DNA of 64,000 bases from Nitrosococcus halophilus Nc 4 (lineage in GTDB: Bacteria; Pseudomonadota; Gammaproteobacteria; Nitrosococcales; Nitrosococcaceae), in contig NC_013960.1 in the NCBI RefSeq assembly GCF_000024725.1, positions 3,892,001-3,956,000 on the forward strand, in the 5' to 3' direction. The position numbers and the translations under genes are program-made. The notes under the pieces were generated by a model. The model was not told the origin of the DNA. It worked only from the letters and a program-made list of their open reading frames with translations, and searched no databases. This document shows positions 29,108 to 38,395 of this stretch, piece by piece; the first letter of the stretch is position 1; each line of letters opens with the position of its first letter.

Positions 29108-29760
29108 TATTGCCGTTCAATATTATCGATAATAACAGCGCTGTCAGACTCGAGAACGAGCTTATCGCCTTCATTCAATAGGGTAAATTGTAGTTCCCCC
29201 TTCAAGGTTCGAGGACCAGACAGAACAAACTGACTCCGAGTTTCGCCGCTCAGTAATGCGGAATCCAACACTTGACCGACACTTTGGGCCAACTCCTCGC
29301 CGATGGTCTCATTATGCCCTGCTTGATTGAACATTCCCGTAAACCAGACCTGGCTACCTGTTGGAACGCCAACCCCCGTTGCAGTCGCAAAAAATCCCTT
29401 TAGCCTGACGCTGGTATAGACAAGCCCTCGCGGCCCCCTAATAAAATCATGCTCAAAGTCTACGGTCCGGACCTCGTCTGAAGCCTCTGTCGCCACGAAA
29501 GTCACATTCCGAAACTCAATCGCATTCACATTTTCCCGCGTTTTATCAATACAAATCTTAGGGGTTTTCCCGGCTTCACTGGCAATCACTCGAAACCCAG
29601 GATAATCGCCAGCAATAACCACACAGACTCCGGCAAACCCCCCTGTCTCATCAACCTCTAATGCCACACCCTGAACGTTGGCAGTCAACGCATGGGCAGC
29701 GCTCAACCCTAGCCCCATCAATAAGCATAAGCTTAGGGCGACAGCCCGGAGCAACTTCAT
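29104..29760 (-). CDS. Exported protein of unknown function
   Basis: A 218-residue protein with a clear signal peptide (to about AHA, residue 24). The mature protein is mostly beta-strand-like, with two cysteines (GVCVVIAG, KICIDKT), and no recognised domain. It carries an AGGGGG ribosome binding site upstream of ATG 29760. Its stop overlaps the convergent hydrolase gene by 4 bp. Confidence 0.6.
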   Translation of the reverse strand: MKLLRAVALSLCLLMGLGLSAAHALTANVQGVALEVDETGGFAGVCVVIAGDYPGFRVIASEAGKTPKICIDKTRENVNAIEFRNVTFVATEASDEVRTVDFEHDFIRGPRGLVYTSVRLKGFFATATGVGVPTGSQVWFTGMFNQAGHNETIGEELAQSVGQVLDSALLSGETRSQFVLSGPRTLKGELQFTLLNEGDKLVLESDSAVIIDNIERQY

Positions 29761-30324
29761 CGCTAATCCCCCTAGAAATGATCCACTGTCATTAAAAATT
29801 GGGCAAACTTTTCCAAAACAATAAATTGTTTTCCCAAGCTTGATTTATCCCCCCTACCCTCCAGGAACCCAGGTTCTGGAGAGCAAAAAGCATATCAGAT
29901 TACACACAATTCCCCTAAAATATTCCCGATCTCCCTCCATTATTGGTATCAAACGGCTAATACGCCTAAATATTTAATGTCGGGCTTACCTGATTCCTAC
30001 ATCTTTAGGGGAACCTCGTCCCCCATGGAAACCTTAATCCTTAGAAGACAAGAGACTCCCCCTCTCCAATTAAATAGCTTTTTTCATGCCCAAAACGCCG
30101 TATTTTTACCTATGTGCCACAGGAAATAAGTTGTGGCATATTTATAAATTTAGCATCCCCTTAACTGTGGTGCCGAATACCCTCCACCGAGTTTAAACCT
30201 AAAAGTCCGAGTGCTACGCTGAAAGGGGGCTCAACTAGAGTAAAATTTCAATTAATGGAGTTTTGTTACATTATTTAAGGTGCTGTTCATAACGAGCAGC
30301 TAGAGGCAAGAAGAGGAAAGTTAT
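29761..30324. other. Long divergent spacer upstream of sqr with a short inverted repeat
   Basis: No coding frame or RNA gene was recognised in this AT-rich 564-bp stretch. It holds an imperfect inverted repeat, TATGTGCCACA (30111-30121) with TGTGGCATA (30132-30140), about 185-215 bp before the sqr start, which could be an operator or hairpin. AGAGGAAAG just before ATG 30325 is the sqr ribosome binding site. Confidence 0.4.
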
Positions 30325-31578
30325 ATGGCAAACACTCAACACCACCGAATTCTGATCGTTGGCGGCGGCACCGCTGGGATTACAGTCGCGGCGTCCCTAC
30401 GCCGTAAAGCCGGCGGCAAAGATCTAGATATCGCCATCATCGAGCCGTCAGAGAGCCACTATTATCAACCGGCATTTACCCTGGTCGGTGCCGGCGCCTA
30501 TCCATTGGACAAGACCCGCCGCTCAGAGAGCAGCCTCATTCCCTCCAAGGTGGAGTGGATTCGCGATACGGTGACAAGCTTCGAGCCCAATAATAATCAA
30601 GTCACGCTGTCCTCCGGTGGCCTAGTGGGCTATGATTACCTGGTGGTATGCCCAGGATTAGTGCTAAACTGGGAGAATATCCAGGGACTGGCGGAAACGA
30701 TCGGAAAGAATGGAGTTTGCAGTAACTATTCCCCTGATTATGCTCCCTACACATGGGAGTGCGTGCAGAAGCTTGAAAAGGGCGCTAAAGCTGTTTTTAC
30801 CCAACCGCCCATGCCCTTCAAATGCCCCGGCGCCCCCCAGAAGATTGCCTACCTTGCTGCCGACCACTTACGTAAAAAAGGAATTTTAGACGATTGCGAT
30901 CTCTATTTCTGCAATCATGGGCCAGCCATGTTTGGGGTACCGCTTTTCGCCCGGGAATTGGACAAGGTGGTGGCGCGCTATGGCATCCATGCCAATTTTC
31001 AACATAACTTGATTGCCGTTGATGGGGAGAAAAAACAGGCAACCTTTGAGGTAGTGGGCGGCGAAAAAACAGGACAAAAAATCACCCTGGACTTTGACCT
31101 ATTGCACGTAACGCCACCCCAAAGCCCACCGGAAGTAGTAAAGTCCAGCCCCCTTGCAAACGAAACGGGCTACGTGGATGTCCATAAACACTCCATGCAG
31201 CATACTCAATACAAAAATGTCTTTGCCCTGGGAGATGCAGGCTCTACCCCCAACTCAAAAACTGCCGCCGCTATTCGTAAGCAAGCCCCGGTGGTAGTGA
31301 AGAATCTACTCCATCTCATTGGCGGTGGCGAACTGGAAGAAGGTTATGATGGCTATGGTTCCTGCCCTCTGACCACCGCGTACGGGAAGGTGATAATGGC
31401 CGAGTTTGTTTATGGAGGAAAAGTCACCCCTACTTTCCCCCTTGACCCTCGCAAAGAGCGCTGGATGAATTGGTGGATCAAAACCACGGGGCTGCCCCTC
31501 ATGTATTGGCACTATATGCTCAAAGGTCACGAATGGTTTTTTACCCATAACACCGATTATGTGGAACCCTCCGCTTGA
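30325..31578 (+). CDS. sqr: Sulfide:quinone oxidoreductase
   Basis: A 417-residue FAD-dependent enzyme oxidising sulfide to sulfane sulfur and reducing the quinone pool. The FAD motif GGGTAGITVAASLRR is at the N-terminus, and FALGDAGSTPNSKTAAA is the second FAD-contact segment. Three cysteines fit the redox and persulfide positions of known SQRs: Cys132 (NGVCSNY), Cys167 (PFKCPGAPQK) and Cys347 (GSCPLT). The amphipathic C-terminus (WMNWWIKTTGLPLMYWHYM) suits monotopic membrane binding. A related flavocytochrome-like reductase is less likely given the cysteine set. A methyltransferase gene follows after 61 bp. Confidence 0.88.
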   Translation: MANTQHHRILIVGGGTAGITVAASLRRKAGGKDLDIAIIEPSESHYYQPAFTLVGAGAYPLDKTRRSESSLIPSKVEWIRDTVTSFEPNNNQVTLSSGGLVGYDYLVVCPGLVLNWENIQGLAETIGKNGVCSNYSPDYAPYTWECVQKLEKGAKAVFTQPPMPFKCPGAPQKIAYLAADHLRKKGILDDCDLYFCNHGPAMFGVPLFARELDKVVARYGIHANFQHNLIAVDGEKKQATFEVVGGEKTGQKITLDFDLLHVTPPQSPPEVVKSSPLANETGYVDVHKHSMQHTQYKNVFALGDAGSTPNSKTAAAIRKQAPVVVKNLLHLIGGGELEEGYDGYGSCPLTTAYGKVIMAEFVYGGKVTPTFPLDPRKERWMNWWIKTTGLPLMYWHYMLKGHEWFFTHNTDYVEPSA

Positions 31579-31639
31579 TGCAACTGAAATATCCCCAAAT
31601 TCGACCTTATTAAAATTGCTGGAATAATTAGAGGTAGGC

Positions 31640-32383
31640 ATGAGAAATACGGAGATCGAGCGTTTATTTTCCGGCCTCATTGGTGAGGAATACGAACTTC
31701 TTCGGGTAATGCATCCCGAAGCAGCGGAAATGAGCAAGCGGGTAGGCGAATTTGTCAGCAACAACGGAACCTCAGGTGCAGGCCTGCCTCTCAAAGTATT
31801 GGAAATCGGCTGTGGCACAGGAATCACTACCCTCGCCCTTCTCAATTCGCGGGAGGATATTCATCTCACCTCCGTAGACAACGAGCCGACAATGCTCAAC
31901 CAGGCTCGACAGAATTTATCCCGGTGGATCGAGAAAGGACAAGTCATCTTAGTAGAAAATGATGCCCTCTCTGCTTTGTGTGACTTGCCCGACGATAGCC
32001 TTGATATGGTGGCTTCCGCTTACACGCTCCATAATTTTCTCAATAGCTACCGTGAGAAAGCATTAGCCGAGATCCTTCGCGCACTGAAACCCGGTGGGAT
32101 TTTCGTCAACGGCGATCGGTATGGGCTAGATGACTTTGAGGCGCATACCCAACAAGTGCAAACCGAGGTAAAACGATACTTTGAAGTGCTCATGGAAAGG
32201 AATCGCACGGACGTGCTTGAACAGTGGATCCTCCATTTATTTAGTGATGAGTCGCCCCATCATGTCATGCGGACTCAACCGACCCTGCAGACAATGGAGG
32301 CAATTGGCTTTTACCCAGTAGAAGAGCATTACCGCCAGGGGATCAATGCCCTTGTGAGTGGGCGCAAGCCAAAAACTTCCTGA
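31640..32383 (+). CDS. Class I SAM-dependent methyltransferase
   Basis: A 247-residue protein with motif I LEIGCGTGITTLAL, post-I acidic residue in TSVDNEPTMLNQA, motif II region SLDMVASAYTLHNFL and motif III ALKPGGIFVNGDRYG. The substrate is unknown. It is close behind sqr on the same strand and may be co-transcribed, with detoxification of sulfur or thiol compounds as one speculative link. Confidence 0.8.
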   Translation: MRNTEIERLFSGLIGEEYELLRVMHPEAAEMSKRVGEFVSNNGTSGAGLPLKVLEIGCGTGITTLALLNSREDIHLTSVDNEPTMLNQARQNLSRWIEKGQVILVENDALSALCDLPDDSLDMVASAYTLHNFLNSYREKALAEILRALKPGGIFVNGDRYGLDDFEAHTQQVQTEVKRYFEVLMERNRTDVLEQWILHLFSDESPHHVMRTQPTLQTMEAIGFYPVEEHYRQGINALVSGRKPKTS

Positions 32384-32433
32384 ATTCAGGGAATAGGCCA
32401 GCTAAGCGCTTGACCTCTAAAGACAGGAAAGCA

Positions 32434-32476
32434 CCCCCCACCCTTTATTTATAGGGACAAGCACAAGGGTGGGGGG
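32434..32476. terminator. Bidirectional terminator-like hairpin between the methyltransferase gene and hemE
   Basis: A perfect 12-bp GC-rich stem (32434-32445 with 32465-32476) with a 19-base loop sits between the convergent gene ends. T-tracts are poor on both sides, so it may block rather than classically terminate, or protect 3' ends. Confidence 0.5.
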
Positions 32477-32488
32477 AATGCCGTCAGC

Positions 32489-33562
32489 TTATTCCTCTTC
32501 CGTATGATAGGGCCTACTGAGCTCATGGACCGTATCCACCAAAACAGCCACTTTTTCAGGATCCACAGTGGGATGGATACCATGACCCAGATTGAAAACA
32601 TGACCACTGCCGCGTCCGTAGGCTTTAAGAATCTCATCAACCTCCTGACGTACCCGGGCAGTTGAAGCATAAAGCACGCAAGGGTCCATATTTCCTTGCA
32701 AAGCCACTTGTTTTCCCACCTGCATTCGAGCTTTGGCAAGATCCACGGTCCAATCAACCCCTAAAGCATCACAGCCCGTCTCGGCCATTGCTTCCAACCA
32801 AAGCCCTCCCCCTTTGGTAAATAAAGTCACTGGGACCCGACGGCCTTCGTTTTCTCGTGCTAAGCCTTCCACGATCCGGGCCATATAAGAAAGGGAAAAG
32901 TCCCGATAGTCTCGGTGACTTAACGCTCCGCCCCAGGTATCGAAGACCATCACCGCCTGGGCCCCTGCAGCTATTTGGGCATTGAGATAGGCAGTGACAG
33001 CGCGGGCAAGAATCTCCAGCAAGCGGTGCATGACCTGAGGCTGATCAAACATTAGTCCCTTGATCAGGGCAAAATCCTTACTTGCCCCCCCTTCCACCAT
33101 ATAGCAGGCCAGGGTCCAGGGACTTCCAGAAAAACCAATCAGAGGCACCTGGCCATCTAGCTCCCTACGGGTTAACCGGAGGGCATCCATCACATAACGC
33201 AACTCGGTTTCCGGATCCGGGACCCCAAGAGCCGCCACCTGGCTTTCAGTTCTAACGGGGCGCTCAAAACGAGGTCCTTCACCCTTGGAAAAATACAAAC
33301 CCAGCCCCATGGCATCGGGAATGGTGAGGATATCGGAAAAAATAATGGCAGCATCTAGATCAAAGCGCCGCAAAGGCTGCAGAGTCACTTTACAAGCCAG
33401 CTCTGGCGTTGAACACAAAGTCAAAAAGTCCCTGGCTTCAGCGCGTACTTCCCGATACTCCGGAAGATAACGTCCCGCTTGGCGCATGATCCAAATGGGG
33501 GTTTGGTCCACCGGCTGCCGCAACAACGCCCGCAGTAAACGATCATTTTTTAGCGCAGCCAT
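32489..33562 (-). CDS. hemE: Uroporphyrinogen decarboxylase
   Basis: A 357-residue heme/siroheme-branch enzyme converting uroporphyrinogen III to coproporphyrinogen III. The signature [16 protein letters not shown] near residue 22 holds the catalytic arginine loop. [14 protein letters not shown] carries the essential Asp, and [16 protein letters not shown] and [12 protein letters not shown] are also conserved. The length is normal. Transcribed alone, or after purE with a 194-bp gap. Confidence 0.96.
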   Translation of the reverse strand: MAALKNDRLLRALLRQPVDQTPIWIMRQAGRYLPEYREVRAEARDFLTLCSTPELACKVTLQPLRRFDLDAAIIFSDILTIPDAMGLGLYFSKGEGPRFERPVRTESQVAALGVPDPETELRYVMDALRLTRRELDGQVPLIGFSGSPWTLACYMVEGGASKDFALIKGLMFDQPQVMHRLLEILARAVTAYLNAQIAAGAQAVMVFDTWGGALSHRDYRDFSLSYMARIVEGLARENEGRRVPVTLFTKGGGLWLEAMAETGCDALGVDWTVDLAKARMQVGKQVALQGNMDPCVLYASTARVRQEVDEILKAYGRGSGHVFNLGHGIHPTVDPEKVAVLVDTVHELSRPYHTEEE

Positions 33563-33756
33563 GGGAAAACATCACCATATACAAACAACACAATGGGACT
33601 CCTTGGGAGGTATCATCAAAGGTTCTAGCTTTGAATAGAATAAGGCTAGGCAGCTATTCCTAAAATTTTAGTCTTCCAATTATACCCCAAGGTCATCCCT
33701 CTTGGCGCCCTCTCCAACTTAGGCCCACCTCGGGTAAAATTCAGGCATGAAAATGC

Positions 33757-34260
33757 TCAAGGCTGGTGCTGCAAAACGTTAGCCTTTGCCAGGATCGCTT
33801 CAGCCTTAGCCTGACGATCCGAACTCAGGCGTTGCGCCAGAGCAGCATCTCCAAGCCCCAGGATTTGAGCTGCCAGATAGGCGGCATTTTTCGCCCCTGC
33901 CTTACCAATGGCAACACAAGCCACGGGAATACCGCCGGGCATCTGTACCGTGGACAATAAAGCATCCATTCCGTTTAACGGGCCGCCCTCCATGGGAACG
34001 CCAATGACCGGTTTTAAAGTATTGGCAGCTACTGCACCGGCAAGATGCGCCGCCAACCCAGCCGCAGCAATAAACACCCCACAACCCCGAGCATCTGCTT
34101 CCTTGACATAACGGGCAGTGGCTTCTGGAGTTCGATGGGCTGAACTAATCCGAACTTCAAAGGGCACCTCCAATGTCTTTAACAGATCCAAGGTGGCTTG
34201 CATGACGGGCAGATCCGAGTCCGATCCCATTAATACGGCGACAAAGGGAGTATTCACCAA
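33757..34260 (-). CDS. purE: N5-carboxyaminoimidazole ribonucleotide mutase
   Basis: A 167-residue class I Pur[23 protein letters not shown] with the catalytic His, [15 protein letters not shown] and [27 protein letters not shown] are intact. It converts N5-CAIR to CAIR in purine synthesis. No purK is adjacent, so purK must be elsewhere. It lies 61 bp downstream of topA on the same strand. Confidence 0.95.
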   Translation of the reverse strand: MVNTPFVAVLMGSDSDLPVMQATLDLLKTLEVPFEVRISSAHRTPEATARYVKEADARGCGVFIAAAGLAAHLAGAVAANTLKPVIGVPMEGGPLNGMDALLSTVQMPGGIPVACVAIGKAGAKNAAYLAAQILGLGDAALAQRLSSDRQAKAEAILAKANVLQHQP

Positions 34261-34321
34261 GATTCTCCTACTACAAAGAAAGTCCTACTAGATCTAAGTT
34301 AATTCGTGGCTTCCAAAGAGC

Positions 34322-36676
34322 TTACCCCTTAGCCTTTTTTCGGGTTCCGGTTTTACGGCGCGCCCGCTTTGCGGGGGCTTCGTTAATAAGGGTTTGCGCC
34401 TGCTCCAAGCTAAGCTTCTCGGGGGCTTGGTCCTTGGGAACCCGGGCATTGCGTTCACCATCCGTCACATAGGGCCCGTAACGCCCATTGAGAATCTGGA
34501 TTCCGCTATCAGGAAAGACCTTGATTACCCGATTAGCATCAGCCTGCTTCTTCTCCTGGATAAGCTCTAAGGCCCGCTCCAGAGCAATGGTATAGGGGTC
34601 CTCCCCCCGTAGAGAGACATATTTATTATCATATTTCACATAAGGTCCAAAACGCCCAATGTTGACACTGACCTTCTCCCCCTCAGGACTAAACCCCAAC
34701 TCTCGGGGTAATTCAAACAAAGCCAGCCCTTCTTCCAGGGTAATGGTATCCATTTTTTGGCCTGGCCGCAGCCCCGCAAAACGGGGCTTTTCTTCATCCT
34801 CCTTAGAGCCAATCTGGACATAGGGCCCATAACGTCCGATGCGCACTGATACTGGGCGACCGCTTTTGGGATCAATACCCAATTCCCGGGCTTGGACCGC
34901 CTCTTCTCGGCTGACGCTTTGTTCCTTTTCTTGTATGCGCCCCAAAAAGGGTTCCCAAAATTCCTCCAACACCGGAATCCAGACCTTCTCTCCGCGGGAA
35001 ATGGCATCAAGCTGATCCTCCAGACGAGCGGTGAAATCGTAATCCACATAAGGGTTAAAATGCTCTGTCAGAAAGCGGTTGACTACCCGCCCCACATCCG
35101 TGGGGTGGAAGCGCTTGTTTTCCAACAACGCATAACTGCGCTGCTGGAGGGTGGAGATAATCGTCGCGTAAGTAGAAGGCCGCCCGATACCAAATTCCTC
35201 TAAAGCCCGCACCAAGCTGGCTTCGGTATAGCGTGGCGGCGGCTCCGTGAAGTGTTGCTCCGGCCGTATCCGCACCAACTCCACTCGATCCCCCTCCTTC
35301 ATGGGCGGCAGTATCCGTTGTTCCTCCTCCGCTTTGGTATCATCCCGTCCCTCCTGATACACAGCCATAAAACCGGGGTCAACCACCGTTGACCCTGTGG
35401 CCCGGAAAATATTGCTGCCAGTATTGCTCACTCCCTTCTCTGGAACCGACTTCCGAGTATCTAGATCCACCGCCACAGTCTCAATGGTGGCATGGTTCAT
35501 CTGGCAGGCGATGGTGCGACGCCAAATAAGCTGATAGAGCTTGAACTGTTCAGGCTTGAGGTGAGGTTTTAACTCCTCTGGAGTTCGGTATACCGAGGTC
35601 GGGCGAATGGCTTCATGGGCCTCTTGGGCGTTTTTAGCCCGGGTTTTGAATGTCTTCGGCTTGGCCGGCAAACTCTTTTCACCAAAATGGCCGGCAATAA
35701 AATCACGAAGTTCCTTCACGGCTTCATTGGCCAAATTGACCGAATCGGTCCGCATATAGGTAATGAGACCCACGGCGCCATCTCCAATATCCACCCCTTC
35801 ATAGAGTTGCTGGGCCACGCTCATGGTCCGTTTAGTGGAAAAACCGAGCTTGCGGGAAGCCTCCTGTTGTAACGTGGAAGTAATAAATGGAGCCGCTGGA
35901 TTACGGCGGCGCTGCTTGCGCTCCACCTTAATTACCAGCAATTCACCGCTCGCCGCTTTAGTCAGCTGCTCCACAAGCGCCTGGGCCCGGTCACCGTTAT
36001 CAATATCGAATTGCCCCAATTTGTGACCGTCCAAATGGGTTAGTTTGGCAACAAAGGGGTGCTTAGACGCCGCCGCATCGGCCTCTAGGGTCCAATATTC
36101 CTGGATCTTAAAGGCTTCGATCTCTTTTTCCCGCTCGCAGATCAAGCGCAGTGCCGGACTTTGGACCCGTCCCGCAGACAAGCCGCGGCGGATCTTTTTC
36201 CACAGCAGTGGAGAAAGATTAAATCCCACTAAATAGTCCAAGGCACGCCGTGCTTGCTGGGCATTGACTAAATCCGAGGAAATATCGCGAGGGTGGGCGA
36301 TGGCCTCATTGACTGCCTGCTGGGTAATTTCATAGAACACCACCCGCTTGATGGACTTACCCTCCAAAGCTCCCCGCTCTTTAAGAAGCTCAAGAAGATG
36401 CCAGGAAATCGCCTCCCCTTCCCGATCGGGATCAGTTGCGAGAAGGAGGGCATCGGCCTTCTTCAATGCTTTTGCGATGGCATCCACATGGCGGCTATTC
36501 TTTTCAATGACCTGGTACTTCATTGCGAACCCATGCTCAGGGTCCACCGCACCCTCCTTGGGCATCAAGTCTCGCACGTGCCCATAGGACGCCATCACTT
36601 CAAAGTCTTTCCCTAAGTACTTCTTAATAGTCTTGGCCTTGGCTGGCGACTCCACAACAACCAGGTTTTTACTCAT
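34322..36676 (-). CDS. topA: DNA topoisomerase I
   Basis: A 784-residue type IA topoisomerase relaxing negative supercoils. The Toprim domain is N-terminal (VVVESPAKAKTIKKYLG; DPDREGEAI metal site). The catalytic Tyr307 is in LITYMRTDSV. The C-terminus lacks the four-cysteine zinc fingers of E. coli TopA; instead it has three repeats with the core G+[YF]GPYV (RIGRYGPYVQIG, NIGRFGPYVKYD, LNGRYGPYVTDG) and a Lys/Arg-rich tail, a form seen in many other bacteria. It is preceded by a hairpin terminator that separates it from smg-dprA. Confidence 0.95.
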   Translation of the reverse strand: MSKNLVVVESPAKAKTIKKYLGKDFEVMASYGHVRDLMPKEGAVDPEHGFAMKYQVIEKNSRHVDAIAKALKKADALLLATDPDREGEAISWHLLELLKERGALEGKSIKRVVFYEITQQAVNEAIAHPRDISSDLVNAQQARRALDYLVGFNLSPLLWKKIRRGLSAGRVQSPALRLICEREKEIEAFKIQEYWTLEADAAASKHPFVAKLTHLDGHKLGQFDIDNGDRAQALVEQLTKAASGELLVIKVERKQRRRNPAAPFITSTLQQEASRKLGFSTKRTMSVAQQLYEGVDIGDGAVGLITYMRTDSVNLANEAVKELRDFIAGHFGEKSLPAKPKTFKTRAKNAQEAHEAIRPTSVYRTPEELKPHLKPEQFKLYQLIWRRTIACQMNHATIETVAVDLDTRKSVPEKGVSNTGSNIFRATGSTVVDPGFMAVYQEGRDDTKAEEEQRILPPMKEGDRVELVRIRPEQHFTEPPPRYTEASLVRALEEFGIGRPSTYATIISTLQQRSYALLENKRFHPTDVGRVVNRFLTEHFNPYVDYDFTARLEDQLDAISRGEKVWIPVLEEFWEPFLGRIQEKEQSVSREEAVQARELGIDPKSGRPVSVRIGRYGPYVQIGSKEDEEKPRFAGLRPGQKMDTITLEEGLALFELPRELGFSPEGEKVSVNIGRFGPYVKYDNKYVSLRGEDPYTIALERALELIQEKKQADANRVIKVFPDSGIQILNGRYGPYVTDGERNARVPKDQAPEKLSLEQAQTLINEAPAKRARRKTGTRKKAKG

Positions 36677-36689
36677 TGACTATCCCCTG

Positions 36690-36722
36690 AAAACTCGAAG
36701 CCCGCGAAACGCGGGCATCGAG
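36690..36722 (-). terminator. Terminator after smg, ahead of topA
   Basis: GCCCGCG (36700-36706) and CGCGGGC (36710-36716) form a 7-bp stem with a 3-base loop, extended by CTCG/CGAG. Read on the minus strand it is followed by TTTTC. It lies between the stop of smg and the topA start, so it probably ends the lysM-dprA-smg unit. Confidence 0.6.
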
Positions 36723-36788
36723 TAAAATCATAAGGTCAGTAGGCGAGATCCTACCCACGCTCGGCATGGGGCCAAGCAACCCCACGCA

Positions 36789-37268
36789 TCAATGTAAAAG
36801 GTCAGTTACCTCGTCAAAGACCAAATCTTCCATCCAGGCATAGGCCGCTTCTTGACCTGGCTGGTGAGATAACACCATCAGAATAACCCACTTAAGCTGC
36901 TCCAAGTCAAAATCTTCAGCCTCTAACGCCATCACCCGATCAATCACTAATTCCCGTGTCATGGAATCCAGCACGCCGACCTGCTCCAGAAACAGCAAAA
37001 ATCCTCGGCACTCAGTATCTAGCTTCTCTTTTTCATGGAGAGTAAAGACCCGAATCGAGGAGTTGGTCACTGGGAACGGGCGCGGCTCACTCTGCTGTAA
37101 CGCCGCTAGTCCTTCCAACCAATCAAACGCCTTACCTATTTCGGCATGGTGAAAACCCGCCTCTGTCAGTTCTACTTCCAATGATTCCTTCGTAGGCTGA
37201 GCCTCAGCCTCACTATCCATATAACTCTGGAACAGATACATCAGTACATCGAGCACATTTTCTTTCAT
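36789..37268 (-). CDS. smg: Smg family protein (DUF494)
   Basis: A 159-residue acidic protein of the Smg/DUF494 family: start MKENVLDVLMYLFQSYMD, central NSSIRVFTLHEKEKLDTECRG and end LEQLKWVILMVLSHQPG are typical. Function is unknown; the gene is conserved next to dprA and topA in many gammaproteobacteria. It overlaps the dprA stop by 4 bp. Confidence 0.92.
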   Translation of the reverse strand: MKENVLDVLMYLFQSYMDSEAEAQPTKESLEVELTEAGFHHAEIGKAFDWLEGLAALQQSEPRPFPVTNSSIRVFTLHEKEKLDTECRGFLLFLEQVGVLDSMTRELVIDRVMALEAEDFDLEQLKWVILMVLSHQPGQEAAYAWMEDLVFDEVTDLLH

Positions 37269-38377
37269 GATTGGCCCTCTTTACCGCAACGGAGATAGCG
37301 CCCTCCAGGCAATGCTGTGATGCGGCCTTGTAACTCTAACATCAAAAGCATGGAGGAAACCGCTTCTGCCGTCAATCCGCAGCGCTCAACTAGGGTATCT
37401 ATGGGGAGGGGATCATAGCCTAGACAATCCAGCAGGATCTGGTACTCTGGATCCCTGCTTGATTCCTCTATTTTTTTATGCTTTTCCTGAGGTTGCAGGT
37501 CAGCCATTGAGCCTACCAAAGGACCTAATTCCTCCCAAATGTCCTGGGCAGTTTCCACCAACTTGGCGCCTTCACGGATAAGGCGGTGGCAACCCCGGGC
37601 GAGCGGATTATGGATGGAGCCAGGAATCGCAAAGACCTCACGTCCCTGTTCTGCGCCTAGACGGGCGGTAATTAGAGAACCACTTTGCAAAGCCGCTTCG
37701 ACCACTAGAATGCCCAAACTAAGGCCACTGATGAGCCGGTTACGACGCGGAAAATTCTGGGGTAAAGGGGGAGTGCCAATGGGAAATTCCGACACCAGGG
37801 CCCCTCCCTTGGCGATGGCATGGGCCAAAGCCCGATGGCGGGCCGGGTAGACCCTATCTAACCCGGTTCCCGCCACAGCGATAGTCGGCGCCTTCGCTGC
37901 CAGCGCTCCCTCATGGGCAGCGGCATCAATACCCAATGCCAGCCCGCTCGTGATCACAAGACCGGAACTGGCCAAATAGGTGGCAAATTGGGCGGCCGTC
38001 TCTGCCCCTGTTGGGGAGGGATTACGACTGCCCACAATGGCCAGCTGGGGTAAGGAGAGCAGGGAAGGATCGCCATGAATGAATAAGACCGGCGGCGGAT
38101 CCGGGATCTCCCGCAAAAGTGGCGGGTAACCTGGATCGGCTAAAGTCAGTAAATAACGTTCTGGCTGTTCCAGCCACTTAAGATCCTGTTCTACGGCCCC
38201 CCAATCGGGCTGCCGCAAATAATGCCGGGTTTCATTGCTAAGGTTAGTCGCTTTCTCTGGAGCAGCCAATACCGCAGCTGGCGAGCCATATTCTTTCAGG
38301 AGCCGACCAAAACCAATACTGCCAATGCCCGGGGCACGGTGTAAGGCGAGCCAGCAGGCTCGTTCATTCATTGGCAA
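37265..38377 (-). CDS. dprA: DNA processing protein DprA
   Basis: A 370-residue protein that loads RecA on incoming single-stranded DNA in natural transformation. The Rossmann-like core has AIVGSRNPSPTG, SGLALGIDAAAHEGAL, AVAGTGLDRVYPARH and FPRRNRLISGLSLG. A C-terminal winged-helix (about 300-365) follows a linker. With pilT and pilU this supports competence capability, though other com genes are outside the window. Confidence 0.95.
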   Translation of the reverse strand: MPMNERACWLALHRAPGIGSIGFGRLLKEYGSPAAVLAAPEKATNLSNETRHYLRQPDWGAVEQDLKWLEQPERYLLTLADPGYPPLLREIPDPPPVLFIHGDPSLLSLPQLAIVGSRNPSPTGAETAAQFATYLASSGLVITSGLALGIDAAAHEGALAAKAPTIAVAGTGLDRVYPARHRALAHAIAKGGALVSEFPIGTPPLPQNFPRRNRLISGLSLGILVVEAALQSGSLITARLGAEQGREVFAIPGSIHNPLARGCHRLIREGAKLVETAQDIWEELGPLVGSMADLQPQEKHKKIEESSRDPEYQILLDCLGYDPLPIDTLVERCGLTAEAVSSMLLMLELQGRITALPGGRYLRCGKEGQS

Positions 38378-38395
38378 ACCAAGGGCAGCTCCAAT

